Part shown: positions 1 through 6,400 of the stretch, one piece after another
How positions within the stretch are numbered: the first letter of the stretch is position 1
Layout of the letters: every line of letters starts with the position of its first letter
Assembly (NCBI GenBank): GCA_029244465.1
Contig: JAQWQN010000203.1
Location: 1 to 22,146, forward strand
Length of the DNA: 22,146 bases
DNA from: Pseudomonadales bacterium
GTDB lineage: Bacteria > Pseudomonadota > Gammaproteobacteria > Pseudomonadales > Azotimanducaceae
Direction: 5' to 3'
Program-made: the position numbers and the translations under genes
Notes under the pieces: model-generated
What the model was told of the DNA's origin: nothing
Databases searched by the model: none
The model's input: only the letters and a program-made list of their open reading frames with translations

Positions 1-22
1 GCCGTGGCATCGCAAATATGGC

Positions 23-226
23 CTACCATCCAATCATCATCTGCGAACCAGCTGCTGCCGGGGCTGGTGGTGGCATTTTCTTTGTTGGTTGTCGATCGGA
101 TTTGCCGAGTCGGGGTGCCAGCCATTTTTTAACGGCCCGGCCCGCCTGGTGCGTGAACGCCTGTTGCCAAGAAACTGACTCTACGCGGTCGTTGCAAGCC
201 GTTTCGGCTGCGTTTTTATTACTCAT
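23..226 (-). CDS. Small hypothetical protein (67 aa), doubtful
   Basis: An uninterrupted 67-codon frame runs from an ATG at 226 to a TAG ending at 23. The protein is basic in the middle (around VKKWLAPRLGKSDRQ) and has a Pro/Ala-rich tail (residues about 50-59). I recognise no family. It reads more like a protein than the plus-strand frame opposite, which is rich in Cys and Ala and looks like an artificial extension of the dioxygenase frame. It would diverge from the dioxygenase gene across about 50 bp holding an imperfect hairpin. No clear ribosome binding site precedes the ATG, so this could equally be noncoding. Confidence 0.3.
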   Translation of the reverse strand: MSNKNAAETACNDRVESVSWQQAFTHQAGRAVKKWLAPRLGKSDRQPTKKMPPPAPAAAGSQMMIGW

Positions 227-253
227 GGCTAGTTGTGCGACTGTTAGAATACC

Positions 254-274
254 CTTGGGCTATATTGCCCCAAG
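254..274. promoter_or_regulatory. Imperfect inverted repeat before the dioxygenase gene
   Basis: CTTGGGC at 254-260 and GCCCCAAG at 267-274 pair with one bulged base around a 6-nt AT-rich loop. The repeat sits immediately upstream of the ATG at 279, and a TAGAAT hexamer lies just before it at about 245-250. It could be an operator or a leader hairpin. There is no T tract typical of a terminator on either side. The role is inferred only from its position. Confidence 0.3.
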
Positions 275-278
275 CAAA

Positions 279-1340
279 ATGTTTAGCCATAGCAATTTTA
301 TCCGGACTTTGAGGAAGCGAACATTGCCTACTGACGCTCAAAAGGTACCGCCTCTGGACCAAAAAAATGTGTCTATTGTGAGGGACTTCGGCGCGGAATT
401 GCTGCCACTGATACCGGTCGGTGCGGCCGTACGGTCGCTTGATTTGTCCAGCGCCATGCCGCCGCCTCAGCGGGTCATCAATGCGCTCGAGCACACCATG
501 GCGACTCGCGGCTTTATCGTTTTCAAAAATAGCACCGGCCTGGACCCAAACGACTTTCTTCGCGCGAGCTGCTGGTGGGGTGGCAAGGCTTTGCACAGCA
601 CCCACGGGATACATCCGGCGACGCCCGATCATAATCCACATATTTTCCGCCTTTCCAACGATGAACATCACGGGATCCTGGGTGTCGGGCCGCAATGGCA
701 CAATGATGGCAGCTTCAACACCGATACGTTTTCGCACGCGGGCTATCACATCGTCAGACCAGCTGAAAACGGCGCAGGTACCTACTTCGCCCACCAAGCA
801 GCGGCTTTTGATGCACTGGAGCCAGCGCAACAAGAATATTGGCGCCGCTTGTCTTCGGTAAATTCCACAACCGGAGTTATCCATCCCGTGGTTCACGAGC
901 ACCCCATCTCGAAGCGCCCGTGCGTTTGGCTGCATCTCGGTATGACCGGTGCAGTAATCGAAAAATTATCGAATCTCGATGGGTTTAGGTTGTTAAATAC
1001 AGTCGAGCTGACGCAACTGTGCTATCAATACAACGAACTACTCAACGCGGGTCTAGAGCAAGGTTATACGGCCGAGTACGAGTATGAAGAGAACGATTGC
1101 CTGTTCATCGACAACCTTGCGGTCGCCCATCGTGCAGCTCCCGAGGCGCATTTACCAGCGGAGCAGCAAGGGCTGCGCATCATGCACAGGAGCACCGTCA
1201 AAGGGGTGCAGGACCTACAACCGGCCTTCGGCTTGCCGCCCCGGGTAGATATCTACGGGCCTAGCCCCCTGGGCGAGGGCGTTTGGCAAGCCGGAGGCCT
1301 TGGCTTTCGCTGGGACGCTGCAATTGCTATGCAAAATTAA
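279..1340 (+). CDS. TauD/TfdA-family Fe(II)/2-oxoglutarate-dependent dioxygenase-like protein
   Basis: Predicted non-haem iron oxygenase of the double-stranded beta-helix fold that couples 2-oxoglutarate decarboxylation to substrate hydroxylation; the substrate is unknown. Numbering from ATG 279 (353 aa), the iron triad can be read as H141 and D143 in WHNDGSF and the distal H284 in DNLAVAHRA. An Arg (R300 or R304, in LRIMHRSTV) is placed to bind the co-substrate carboxylate. There is no signal peptide, so it is likely cytoplasmic. The start is uncertain. ATG 279 has no good Shine-Dalgarno, whereas TTG 324 is preceded by GAGGAAG at a good distance and would give 338 aa. The frame is open further upstream, to about position 18, but that sequence is not protein-like. 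It appears to be a single-gene unit. Family confidence is good; substrate confidence is nil. Confidence 0.8.
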   Translation: MFSHSNFIRTLRKRTLPTDAQKVPPLDQKNVSIVRDFGAELLPLIPVGAAVRSLDLSSAMPPPQRVINALEHTMATRGFIVFKNSTGLDPNDFLRASCWWGGKALHSTHGIHPATPDHNPHIFRLSNDEHHGILGVGPQWHNDGSFNTDTFSHAGYHIVRPAENGAGTYFAHQAAAFDALEPAQQEYWRRLSSVNSTTGVIHPVVHEHPISKRPCVWLHLGMTGAVIEKLSNLDGFRLLNTVELTQLCYQYNELLNAGLEQGYTAEYEYEENDCLFIDNLAVAHRAAPEAHLPAEQQGLRIMHRSTVKGVQDLQPAFGLPPRVDIYGPSPLGEGVWQAGGLGFRWDAAIAMQN

Positions 1341-1442
1341 ATCCGTAAGTCGCCGCATCGAGTCGCACCAAAATGTCGACAACTAGCCGTAACGTGAAAG
1401 GCACTAGCCCTGTCCAGATTGCAAACAGTCAGAGCGTAACCC

Positions 1443-1628
1443 ATGAAATTTGAGCAAACGTATCTAAGTGAATTACGGTCGCGCGGTAAACGTTGCCCCC
1501 CGTTCGGTGAATTCGAAGGAGTTGGCAAGCAGGGGCTGAAAGCAATCATTAAAGGTTTTTTGGACGCCGGGATCGAAAATAAATTCATACCGATTGATGT
1601 TCCTCGTTGGATGATTGACGAGGCATAG
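1443..1628 (+). CDS. Small hypothetical protein (61 aa)
   Basis: A 61-codon frame starts at ATG 1443 with MKFEQTYLSEL and ends with WMIDEA. It has a balanced, soluble composition, with a basic Gly-rich middle and an amphipathic stretch (about residues 28-42). No family is recognised and no clear ribosome binding site precedes the ATG. The opposite strand carries a longer frame (112 codons, 1337-1675), but its composition is less convincing. If neither is real, 1341-1883 is a 540-bp stretch without genes, in which I see only short inverted repeats. Confidence 0.35.
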   Translation: MKFEQTYLSELRSRGKRCPPFGEFEGVGKQGLKAIIKGFLDAGIENKFIPIDVPRWMIDEA

Positions 1629-1883
1629 CCGGTCGGATTTGGCGGGTCATTAGAGGCTCGTAGAACAAGACCCAAGTTAGGTCTGGCGGAAAAGCCAGGT
1701 GCCTGGTCGGTCTGCGATCGGAGAGGTCGTGTCGATTTTCGTGAAGGCTCACCAGGTCTCCACTGCCATCTCTAGCTCTTTGGCGAGAGTCAGTATATTG
1801 ACGGTGCCATGGTTGTCATCGTCACGACGGTTATAGCTGCATTGGAGCCTTGCTCTACCTGATTGCGGAGTCCTTTCGCCTAG

Positions 1884-2090
1884 TTACTCTTCCTCATCGG
1901 GATAATCTGTATTGCCTGAACGAAGATTGGGGAAATAACCGGACTCTTCGATATGTTTTTCAGTTATCTGGGCCTTCTGCAACAACAGCAGACGCTCGGC
2001 TTCACTGAGAAGAGCTGATTTACTGTCGTTATCGAGCTGCTCGAAATAAGAATTGAGCTGATCTTTTTCGCGATCCCAACTACTAGTCAT
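1884..2090 (-). CDS. Small acidic hypothetical protein (68 aa)
   Basis: The start chosen is ATG 2090 because GGAGG lies about 10 nt upstream. An in-frame TTG at 2108 would place that Shine-Dalgarno inside the coding region. The protein opens MTSSWDREKDQLNSYFEQL and contains a predicted amphipathic helix with a run of leucines (around residues 35-45). It ends in an acidic tail with three final Glu. It resembles the many short helical proteins of Gammaproteobacteria of unknown role, but I cannot name a family. It is likely a small soluble cytoplasmic protein. It stands alone, with noncoding DNA on both sides. Confidence 0.6.
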   Translation of the reverse strand: MTSSWDREKDQLNSYFEQLDNDSKSALLSEAERLLLLQKAQITEKHIEESGYFPNLRSGNTDYPDEEE

Positions 2091-2372
2091 TGGCAGATGA
2101 CCTCCCAAACATTCTAAATGACCCAGCAGCGATATTCAGCAATCGCTATCTACCTGTAACGTCGCTCCGCCACCTACCTCCACTACATAATGAAGCGGCC
2201 ACGGCTAGCATAAACTTCTTCAGGCACTGCCGCCTATTAACTTGGTACCGCTCTAGCCAGCAACCTGTTGGCTACTATTGCCGTTAGATTTATGGCATTA
2301 GGGCCGCCTCCACCCCGCCCAGAGCTTGCGCACACAATTTCCTGAAAGATCACCCAAACCTGGAAGGACAAA
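2091..2372. other. Intergenic stretch without a recognisable gene
   Basis: Together with the tRNA-like sequence that follows, about 400 bp between the 68-aa ORF and tRNA-Pro hold no supportable protein gene. A 65-codon plus-strand frame here has no ribosome binding site and an unlikely composition. A TAGAAT hexamer just upstream of the 68-aa gene's Shine-Dalgarno could be its -10 box on the minus strand, but no good -35 box accompanies it. Confidence 0.5.
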
Positions 2373-2461
2373 TGCCGAAGCGGCCGGGATTCGAACTCTT
2401 AACTCCCCGCCTGCAGTAGCGCACTTGACTAAGGGTCGAGTAGTCGCGGCTGGACTTCGCC
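2373..2461 (-). pseudogene. Possible decayed tRNA (class II-like)
   Basis: Read on the minus strand, the stretch ends with a T-loop-like GTTCGAATCCC followed by GGCCG and CTTCGGC-A. The 5' end GGCGAAG pairs with CTTCGGC at 6 of 7 positions. Arms resembling a D-arm (AGTC/GACT) and an anticodon arm with one mismatch can be drawn. The length (89 nt) fits a Leu/Ser-type tRNA with a long variable arm. Against a working tRNA: the T-stem pairs badly, position 33 of the drawn anticodon loop is C rather than T, and no CCA follows (TTT instead). The 5' arm also takes part in a separate perfect hairpin (2455-2480). It is best read as a tRNA remnant or a chance likeness. Confidence 0.27.
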
Positions 2462-2480
2462 TGACTATAATGAGGCGAAG
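2455..2480 (-). terminator. Hairpin downstream of tRNA-Pro
   Basis: Perfect 8-bp arms CTTCGCCT and AGGCGAAG enclose a 10-nt loop, 13 nt past the tRNA 3' end. The position suits transcript termination or 3'-end protection for the tRNA precursor. No T tract follows on the minus strand, so an ordinary intrinsic terminator is not proven. Confidence 0.35.
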
Positions 2481-2493
2481 GGTTTGAGTTAAC

Positions 2494-2570
2494 TGGTCGG
2501 AGTGAGAGGATTTGAACCTCCGGCCCCTACGTCCCGAACGTAGTGCTCTACCAAGCTGAGCTACACTCCG
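2494..2570 (-). tRNA. tRNA-Pro(CGG)
   Basis: The complete cloverleaf is visible on the minus strand. The 7-bp acceptor is CGGAGTG/CACTCCG. The D-arm is GCTC/GAGC with GG in the loop. The anticodon arm is CTACG/CGTAG with loop TTCGGGA, giving anticodon CGG (proline, codon CCG). The T-arm is GGAGG/CCTCT with loop TTCAAAT. Discriminator A and an encoded CCA end the gene. It lies between the LLM oxidoreductase gene and noncoding DNA, with its own promoter just upstream. Confidence 0.96.
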
Positions 2571-2579
2571 ATGGCACGT

Positions 2580-2608
2580 ATCTTATGTGGCGGACGTAGC
2601 CGCTACAA
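2580..2608 (-). promoter_or_regulatory. Sigma-70-type promoter of tRNA-Pro
   Basis: On the minus strand TTGTAG (2608-2603) and TAAGAT (2585-2580) are separated by exactly 17 bp. The expected start of transcription falls a few bases before the tRNA 5' end at 2570. Spacing and position make this a good candidate. Confidence 0.6.
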
Positions 2609-2638
2609 GAAAACGTTTAGTGCCGGATTGAGCTTCTG

Positions 2639-3490
2639 TTACATCACTTCTGCCGCTAGGCCATCTAGAGACTCTAATATGTTGTTTTCGTTGTAAAAAC
2701 CCATCATTGGGATCAAACGATCGACCCCCAGGTTCGCATACTCTTCAACCATTGCTCGATTCGGTGGTTTGGGTGGCGTTATGGAGACGCTCAAATCGCC
2801 GAGCTCGTGCGGACGGGTATGCCGTGCCTTGGCGAGTTCTAATTGCGCCAGCGCTTTTGCTGTCGTTTGTACATCCATAGCGAAGCCGTACCAGCCATTG
2901 CCGTGGGTGACAGCGCGTCGCATGGCGGCCGGTGAGTTGCCGCCGACGATGATGGGTGGACCGCCAGCTTGCACCGGACGTGGTTGCGCTTGAATATTGT
3001 CGAAGTTTACGAAACTACCAGCGAAACTAGGCTGTGCGTCGTTCCAAAGGACGCGCATGGCGTCGATATATTCATCGGTGCGGGCACCTCGTGTTGCGAA
3101 ATCAACGCCGAGCGCGTCAAATTCTTGGTGTAGATAACCCGCGCCAACGCCAAATAGAAGCCGGCCTTGGCAGAGGACATCGAGGGACCCCATTTCTTTG
3201 GCGAGCACTACTGGGTTACGCTGCGCAATGAGCGTGATGCCAGTCGCGAGCTTGATGTTCTCCGTCACGCCGGCCAGGAATGCGAGTAGGGCCGGAGGGT
3301 GCAGCATTGGTGTTTCTGGTTCGGCGGGCGACGGCGCTTCACGGGGGTCTGGAAGTACGACGTGTTCGCCTGTCCACAAGGATTCAAAGCCAAGTCCTTC
3401 CGCGTGTCGTGCAACTTTTGCCGACCACTCAGGGTCCGCAAGGAAGTTCATGTTGATCCCAAATAGTCCAAAATCCATAGTGTTGCCCAT
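2639..3490 (-). CDS. LLM-class flavin/F420-dependent oxidoreductase
   Basis: Luciferase-like monooxygenase (bacterial luciferase TIM-barrel) superfamily, related to F420-dependent oxidoreductases such as the TIGR03619 group; 283 aa. Family hallmarks include the opening beta strand with FGLFGINM, ESLWTGEHVVLPD near residues 36-48, an LATGITLIAQRNPVVLAKE segment, FGVGAGY and PIIVGGNSP. Whether the cofactor is F420 or FMN cannot be told from sequence; F420 biosynthesis genes are not in the window. It is soluble, with no signal peptide. ATG 3490 is used; a second in-frame ATG four codons later (MDFGLFG) is almost as good, and neither has a strong ribosome binding site. It diverges from the copper-protein operon across 139 bp containing a perfect inverted repeat, suggesting shared control. 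The substrate is unknown. Confidence 0.88.
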   Translation of the reverse strand: MGNTMDFGLFGINMNFLADPEWSAKVARHAEGLGFESLWTGEHVVLPDPREAPSPAEPETPMLHPPALLAFLAGVTENIKLATGITLIAQRNPVVLAKEMGSLDVLCQGRLLFGVGAGYLHQEFDALGVDFATRGARTDEYIDAMRVLWNDAQPSFAGSFVNFDNIQAQPRPVQAGGPPIIVGGNSPAAMRRAVTHGNGWYGFAMDVQTTAKALAQLELAKARHTRPHELGDLSVSITPPKPPNRAMVEEYANLGVDRLIPMMGFYNENNILESLDGLAAEVM

Positions 3491-3521
3491 TGGTTGGTTA
3501 ATGTTGCGTCGATCCGTTTAA

Positions 3522-3543
3522 CATACCACTGGGTGGTGGTATG
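3522..3543. promoter_or_regulatory. Perfect inverted repeat in divergent promoter region (candidate operator)
   Basis: CATACCAC and GTGGTATG form perfect 8-bp arms around a 6-bp spacer. The site lies 32 bp upstream of the LLM oxidoreductase ATG and about 85 bp upstream of the copper-protein start. Its size and symmetry fit a dimeric regulator such as a TetR- or GntR-type protein. No regulator gene is adjacent in this window. Confidence 0.5.
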
Positions 3544-3571
3544 AAGCACGTCCTACGGCGGTTTCACGCAG

Positions 3572-3600
3572 TTGTTGAGTGGTCCTGTTTGGCGCACAAT
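3572..3600 (+). promoter_or_regulatory. Candidate promoter of the copper-protein operon
   Basis: TTGTTG (3572-3577) and CACAAT (3595-3600) are 17 bp apart, giving a leader of roughly 25 nt before ATG 3630. The match to the sigma-70 consensus is only moderate. The inverted repeat at 3522-3543 would lie about 60-85 bp upstream of the start site. Confidence 0.35.
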
Positions 3601-3629
3601 GCAAATTTGCCGAACTAATGGAGGGGTCC

Positions 3630-5324
3630 ATGATCCGGTCACTAAGCCTCATTGTCTGTCTTTTTTCCGCCAGCGCCAGTGCTCTGGCACCCAACGAACA
3701 CGTCGGTAATTTTCGTCTCTTTGATCAGTTAGGCGGGTCGCACCAGTTACACTACTTCAGCGATAAGAAGGCGGTCGTGTTGTTGGTCCAAGATTTATCC
3801 TGTGAGGCCAGCGCTGCAGTTGATCAAAGTGTCACTGCCCTCACGAAAACGTATGGCGAATCCGTTGAGTTCTTTGTCATTGACCCGACAGCTGATCGTG
3901 CAACGATTGTCGCATCAAGCGGGGAAGCTCGTGTGTTGATTGATGATGCTCAGTTGGTCGGTCGTACGATGGATCTTGGCCGCGCTGGTGAGGTCTTGAT
4001 CGTGAATCCAGAGAATTGGACGTTAGCCTATAGAGGTGACGCAAACGACGGTTTGCGCAGCGCCTTAGAGGCGGTCGTAACCGGTGAGTCGGTTGCTCAG
4101 CGCCGCACGCATGCCAGTGGCTGTGACATTGTTTATGCCCCGACGAATGGGCTCGAAATTTCCTACAGTGACACCATCGCACCGATCCTCGCTGATAATT
4201 GCGTGACCTGCCACCGGCCGGGTGGCATCGGCCCATGGGCGATGACGGATTACCATATGGTGCGAGGCTTTTCGCTCATGATGAGAGAAGTGCTGATGAC
4301 CAAACGGATGCCACCTTGGCACGCGGATCCGGCTATTGGGCACTGGTCCAATGATCGTTCCATCGAACGAGAAGCGCTACAGACGTTGGTCAGCTGGATC
4401 GACGCGGGGTCACCGCGAGGTGAGGGTGCTGACCCATTGAGCCAATATGCGTTCCAGAAGCCGACGTGGGGAACTTTGGGCGAGCCAGATCTGATCCTGG
4501 AGATACCGCCAACAGATATCCCGGCAACGGGAGTTGTTGATTACCAATACAAATACGTCATTAATCCATTAGAGCGAGATGTATGGGTGCGCGCATCGCA
4601 GATCGTGCCCGGTGACCGCACGGTACTTCACCACGTCATTACGCGGTTTGGTGAGCAAGCAACCGAGGGTCCGCGAGCCGGACGTTTGAAGCGAAGAAGT
4701 TCTATTGGTGGTGGTCTGGCCGGATATGTGCCTGGCGCAGAAGCCCGTGATCTGCCTGAAGGAACGGGCACGTTACTACCTGTCGGGGCGGCGATCGAGT
4801 TCCAAATGCACTACACAACGTCAGGCGCGGCGACCACCGACCATTCGCGAATCGGCATCTATTTTCATGACTCTGAACCAGAGCATAAAATCAATGCCAT
4901 GATATTGGCGAACGGCCGTATTAAGATTCCAGCAAATGCGAAGAATCACTCTGAGCAGGCGAGCCGTAAGTTTGACCAAGATGTACTGGTCTACAGTATT
5001 TTGCCGCACTCCCATTTCCGTGGTAAAGCGGCGAAGTTTGTCGCGAACTACCCAGATGGCACCCACGAGGAATTGCTCAATGTGCCGAACTATGATTTCA
5101 ATTGGCAGACCACGTATCTGCTGGAGGAGCCGAAGTTCATGCCGGCCGGGACGGAGATTGTTTACACCAACTGGTGGGATAACTCTTCACAAAACCCGGC
5201 TAATCCAAACCCGAATCGGGAAGTTCGCTGGGGCCAGCAATCCTTTGATGAGATGATTTTCGGAGCGATAAGGTATCGGGAAATTGACGCGTCGGAAGGG
5301 GCGTCATTGGCAGGTTCAGAATGA
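3630..5324 (+). CDS. Exported redoxin-cytochrome c-copper type II monooxygenase-like fusion protein
   Basis: A 564-aa protein with three regions. Residues 1-20 are a signal peptide (hydrophobic core, then SASALA). Residues about 21-155 resemble a peroxiredoxin/thioredoxin-fold domain but keep a single cysteine (C58, LSCEAS) in place of a CxxC. Residues about 176-262 hold one haem c motif, C191-V-T-C194-H195, and a RMPPWHADP segment typical of these proteins. Residues about 285-550 resemble the copper type II, ascorbate-dependent monooxygenase (PHM/DBH) fold, with candidate copper ligands H334-H335 (VLHHVI), H394 (QMHY) and the H460-x-H462 pair (LPHSHFRG). It is probably periplasmic. ATG 3630 is chosen because GGAGGGG lies 5-10 nt upstream and a proper signal peptide follows; the frame extends to 3579. 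The stop overlaps the next start (ATGA), so the two are co-translated. The substrate is unknown, and oxygenase activity is inferred from the fold only. Confidence 0.82.
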   Translation: MIRSLSLIVCLFSASASALAPNEHVGNFRLFDQLGGSHQLHYFSDKKAVVLLVQDLSCEASAAVDQSVTALTKTYGESVEFFVIDPTADRATIVASSGEARVLIDDAQLVGRTMDLGRAGEVLIVNPENWTLAYRGDANDGLRSALEAVVTGESVAQRRTHASGCDIVYAPTNGLEISYSDTIAPILADNCVTCHRPGGIGPWAMTDYHMVRGFSLMMREVLMTKRMPPWHADPAIGHWSNDRSIEREALQTLVSWIDAGSPRGEGADPLSQYAFQKPTWGTLGEPDLILEIPPTDIPATGVVDYQYKYVINPLERDVWVRASQIVPGDRTVLHHVITRFGEQATEGPRAGRLKRRSSIGGGLAGYVPGAEARDLPEGTGTLLPVGAAIEFQMHYTTSGAATTDHSRIGIYFHDSEPEHKINAMILANGRIKIPANAKNHSEQASRKFDQDVLVYSILPHSHFRGKAAKFVANYPDGTHEELLNVPNYDFNWQTTYLLEEPKFMPAGTEIVYTNWWDNSSQNPANPNPNREVRWGQQSFDEMIFGAIRYREIDASEGASLAGSE

Positions 5325-6373
5325 TTCGTTGGGTTGGCAGTGCGGTCCTTGTGACCGCATCAGTGGCATCGCTGGTGCTTCCAGGTCCAGCAGTGGACGC
5401 ACTCGATGTGCCTGACATAAGCGGTACCTATGATGTGGCGACACTCACGCCGCTGCGGAGGCCCGCTCACTTTGGCGACAATCTCTATCTAACGCCTGAT
5501 CAGGCGGGAACTTTAGCCGCGAGTGATCGGCAGCGTGACCTCAATGATTCTCGAGTGAGTGATCCTGATCGCGAAGCGCCGCCCGAAGGCGGTGATGGTT
5601 CTGCCGGAGCTGCGGGCAACGTCGGAGGCTATAACACGTTCTGGATAGACAACGGCGATCAAGCGTTTACGCTCAATGGCAAATTCCGTACTTCGATCAT
5701 TACCTACCCCGAGAATGGTCGCACGCCGGCGTTGACTCCGAAAGGTGCTGAACGGGCGAAAGCCCGAGCTCAAAGGCGGCGTGAAAATACGGGGACTGCC
5801 TGGTGGTTAAGTGAGGCCGGCCCGGGACCTTATGACAATCCAGAAATGCGTCCATTGGCCGAGCGTTGCTTGTTGGGTTTCGGCCCGGTTGCCGGACCAC
5901 CGATGGTCCCGGCGCTTTATAACAACGTGAAACGCATTGTGCAGACCGATAACCACATCATGATTATGGCTGAGATGGTGCATGACGCTCGTGTCATCCG
6001 TATGAACGAGGCGCACCGACCCGATTCGGTTCGCACCTGGCTTGGTGATTCAATCGGACATTGGGAAGAGAAGACGCTGGTTGTCGAAACCACTAATTTC
6101 AAGTCCCAGCCGGCACTTTATGGCGCGGATGAAAATCTGAAAGTCACCGAGTGGTTTACGCGCCTTGATGACGATACTTTACATTACCGCTTCGAGGTAG
6201 AAGATCCGACAGTTTGGAAAGATGTTTGGCGTGGTGACTATCCGTGGCCGGCGACTAAAGAAAAGCTTTTTGAGTATGCGTGCCATGAAGGTAATTACGC
6301 GCTGGGAAATATCATGCGCGGGGCCAGACTGTTAGAACAGGATATTGAAGGACCAGGCTCGGCGGGGGATTAA
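5321..6373 (+). CDS. Exported protein of unknown function, coupled to the copper protein
   Basis: A 350-aa protein whose ATG at 5321 overlaps the upstream stop by 4 bp. It begins with a hydrophobic signal segment (residues about 5-27, ending near VDALDV), so export is likely. I recognise the type: an uncharacterised family common in Acidobacteria and marine Gammaproteobacteria. Its conserved pieces are visible here as RTWLGDSIGHWEEKTLVVET near residues 230-255, LHYRFEVEDP near 285-295, and ACHEGNYALGNIMRGAR near 322-338. Residues about 60-105 are Asp/Gly-rich and low in complexity. No catalytic motif can be assigned. The tight coupling suggests it works with the redoxin-cytochrome-copper protein, for example as a periplasmic partner or maturation factor; that is inference. 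It ends 27 bp from the converging ABC permease gene. Confidence 0.75.
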   Translation: MIRWVGSAVLVTASVASLVLPGPAVDALDVPDISGTYDVATLTPLRRPAHFGDNLYLTPDQAGTLAASDRQRDLNDSRVSDPDREAPPEGGDGSAGAAGNVGGYNTFWIDNGDQAFTLNGKFRTSIITYPENGRTPALTPKGAERAKARAQRRRENTGTAWWLSEAGPGPYDNPEMRPLAERCLLGFGPVAGPPMVPALYNNVKRIVQTDNHIMIMAEMVHDARVIRMNEAHRPDSVRTWLGDSIGHWEEKTLVVETTNFKSQPALYGADENLKVTEWFTRLDDDTLHYRFEVEDPTVWKDVWRGDYPWPATKEKLFEYACHEGNYALGNIMRGARLLEQDIEGPGSAGD

Positions 6374-6400
6374 ACACAAGTCAGCTCCGGCCCTAGAGGC

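Noticed and set aside
219..935. 238-codon minus-strand ORF
   Set aside because: Lies opposite the dioxygenase, whose iron-ligand motifs are clear; Arg/Cys-rich composition typical of a shadow frame.
1629..1883. Possible small RNA or mobile element remnant
   Set aside because: Only short inverted repeats (for example CCAGGTGCCTGG) without promoter, terminator or transposase trace.
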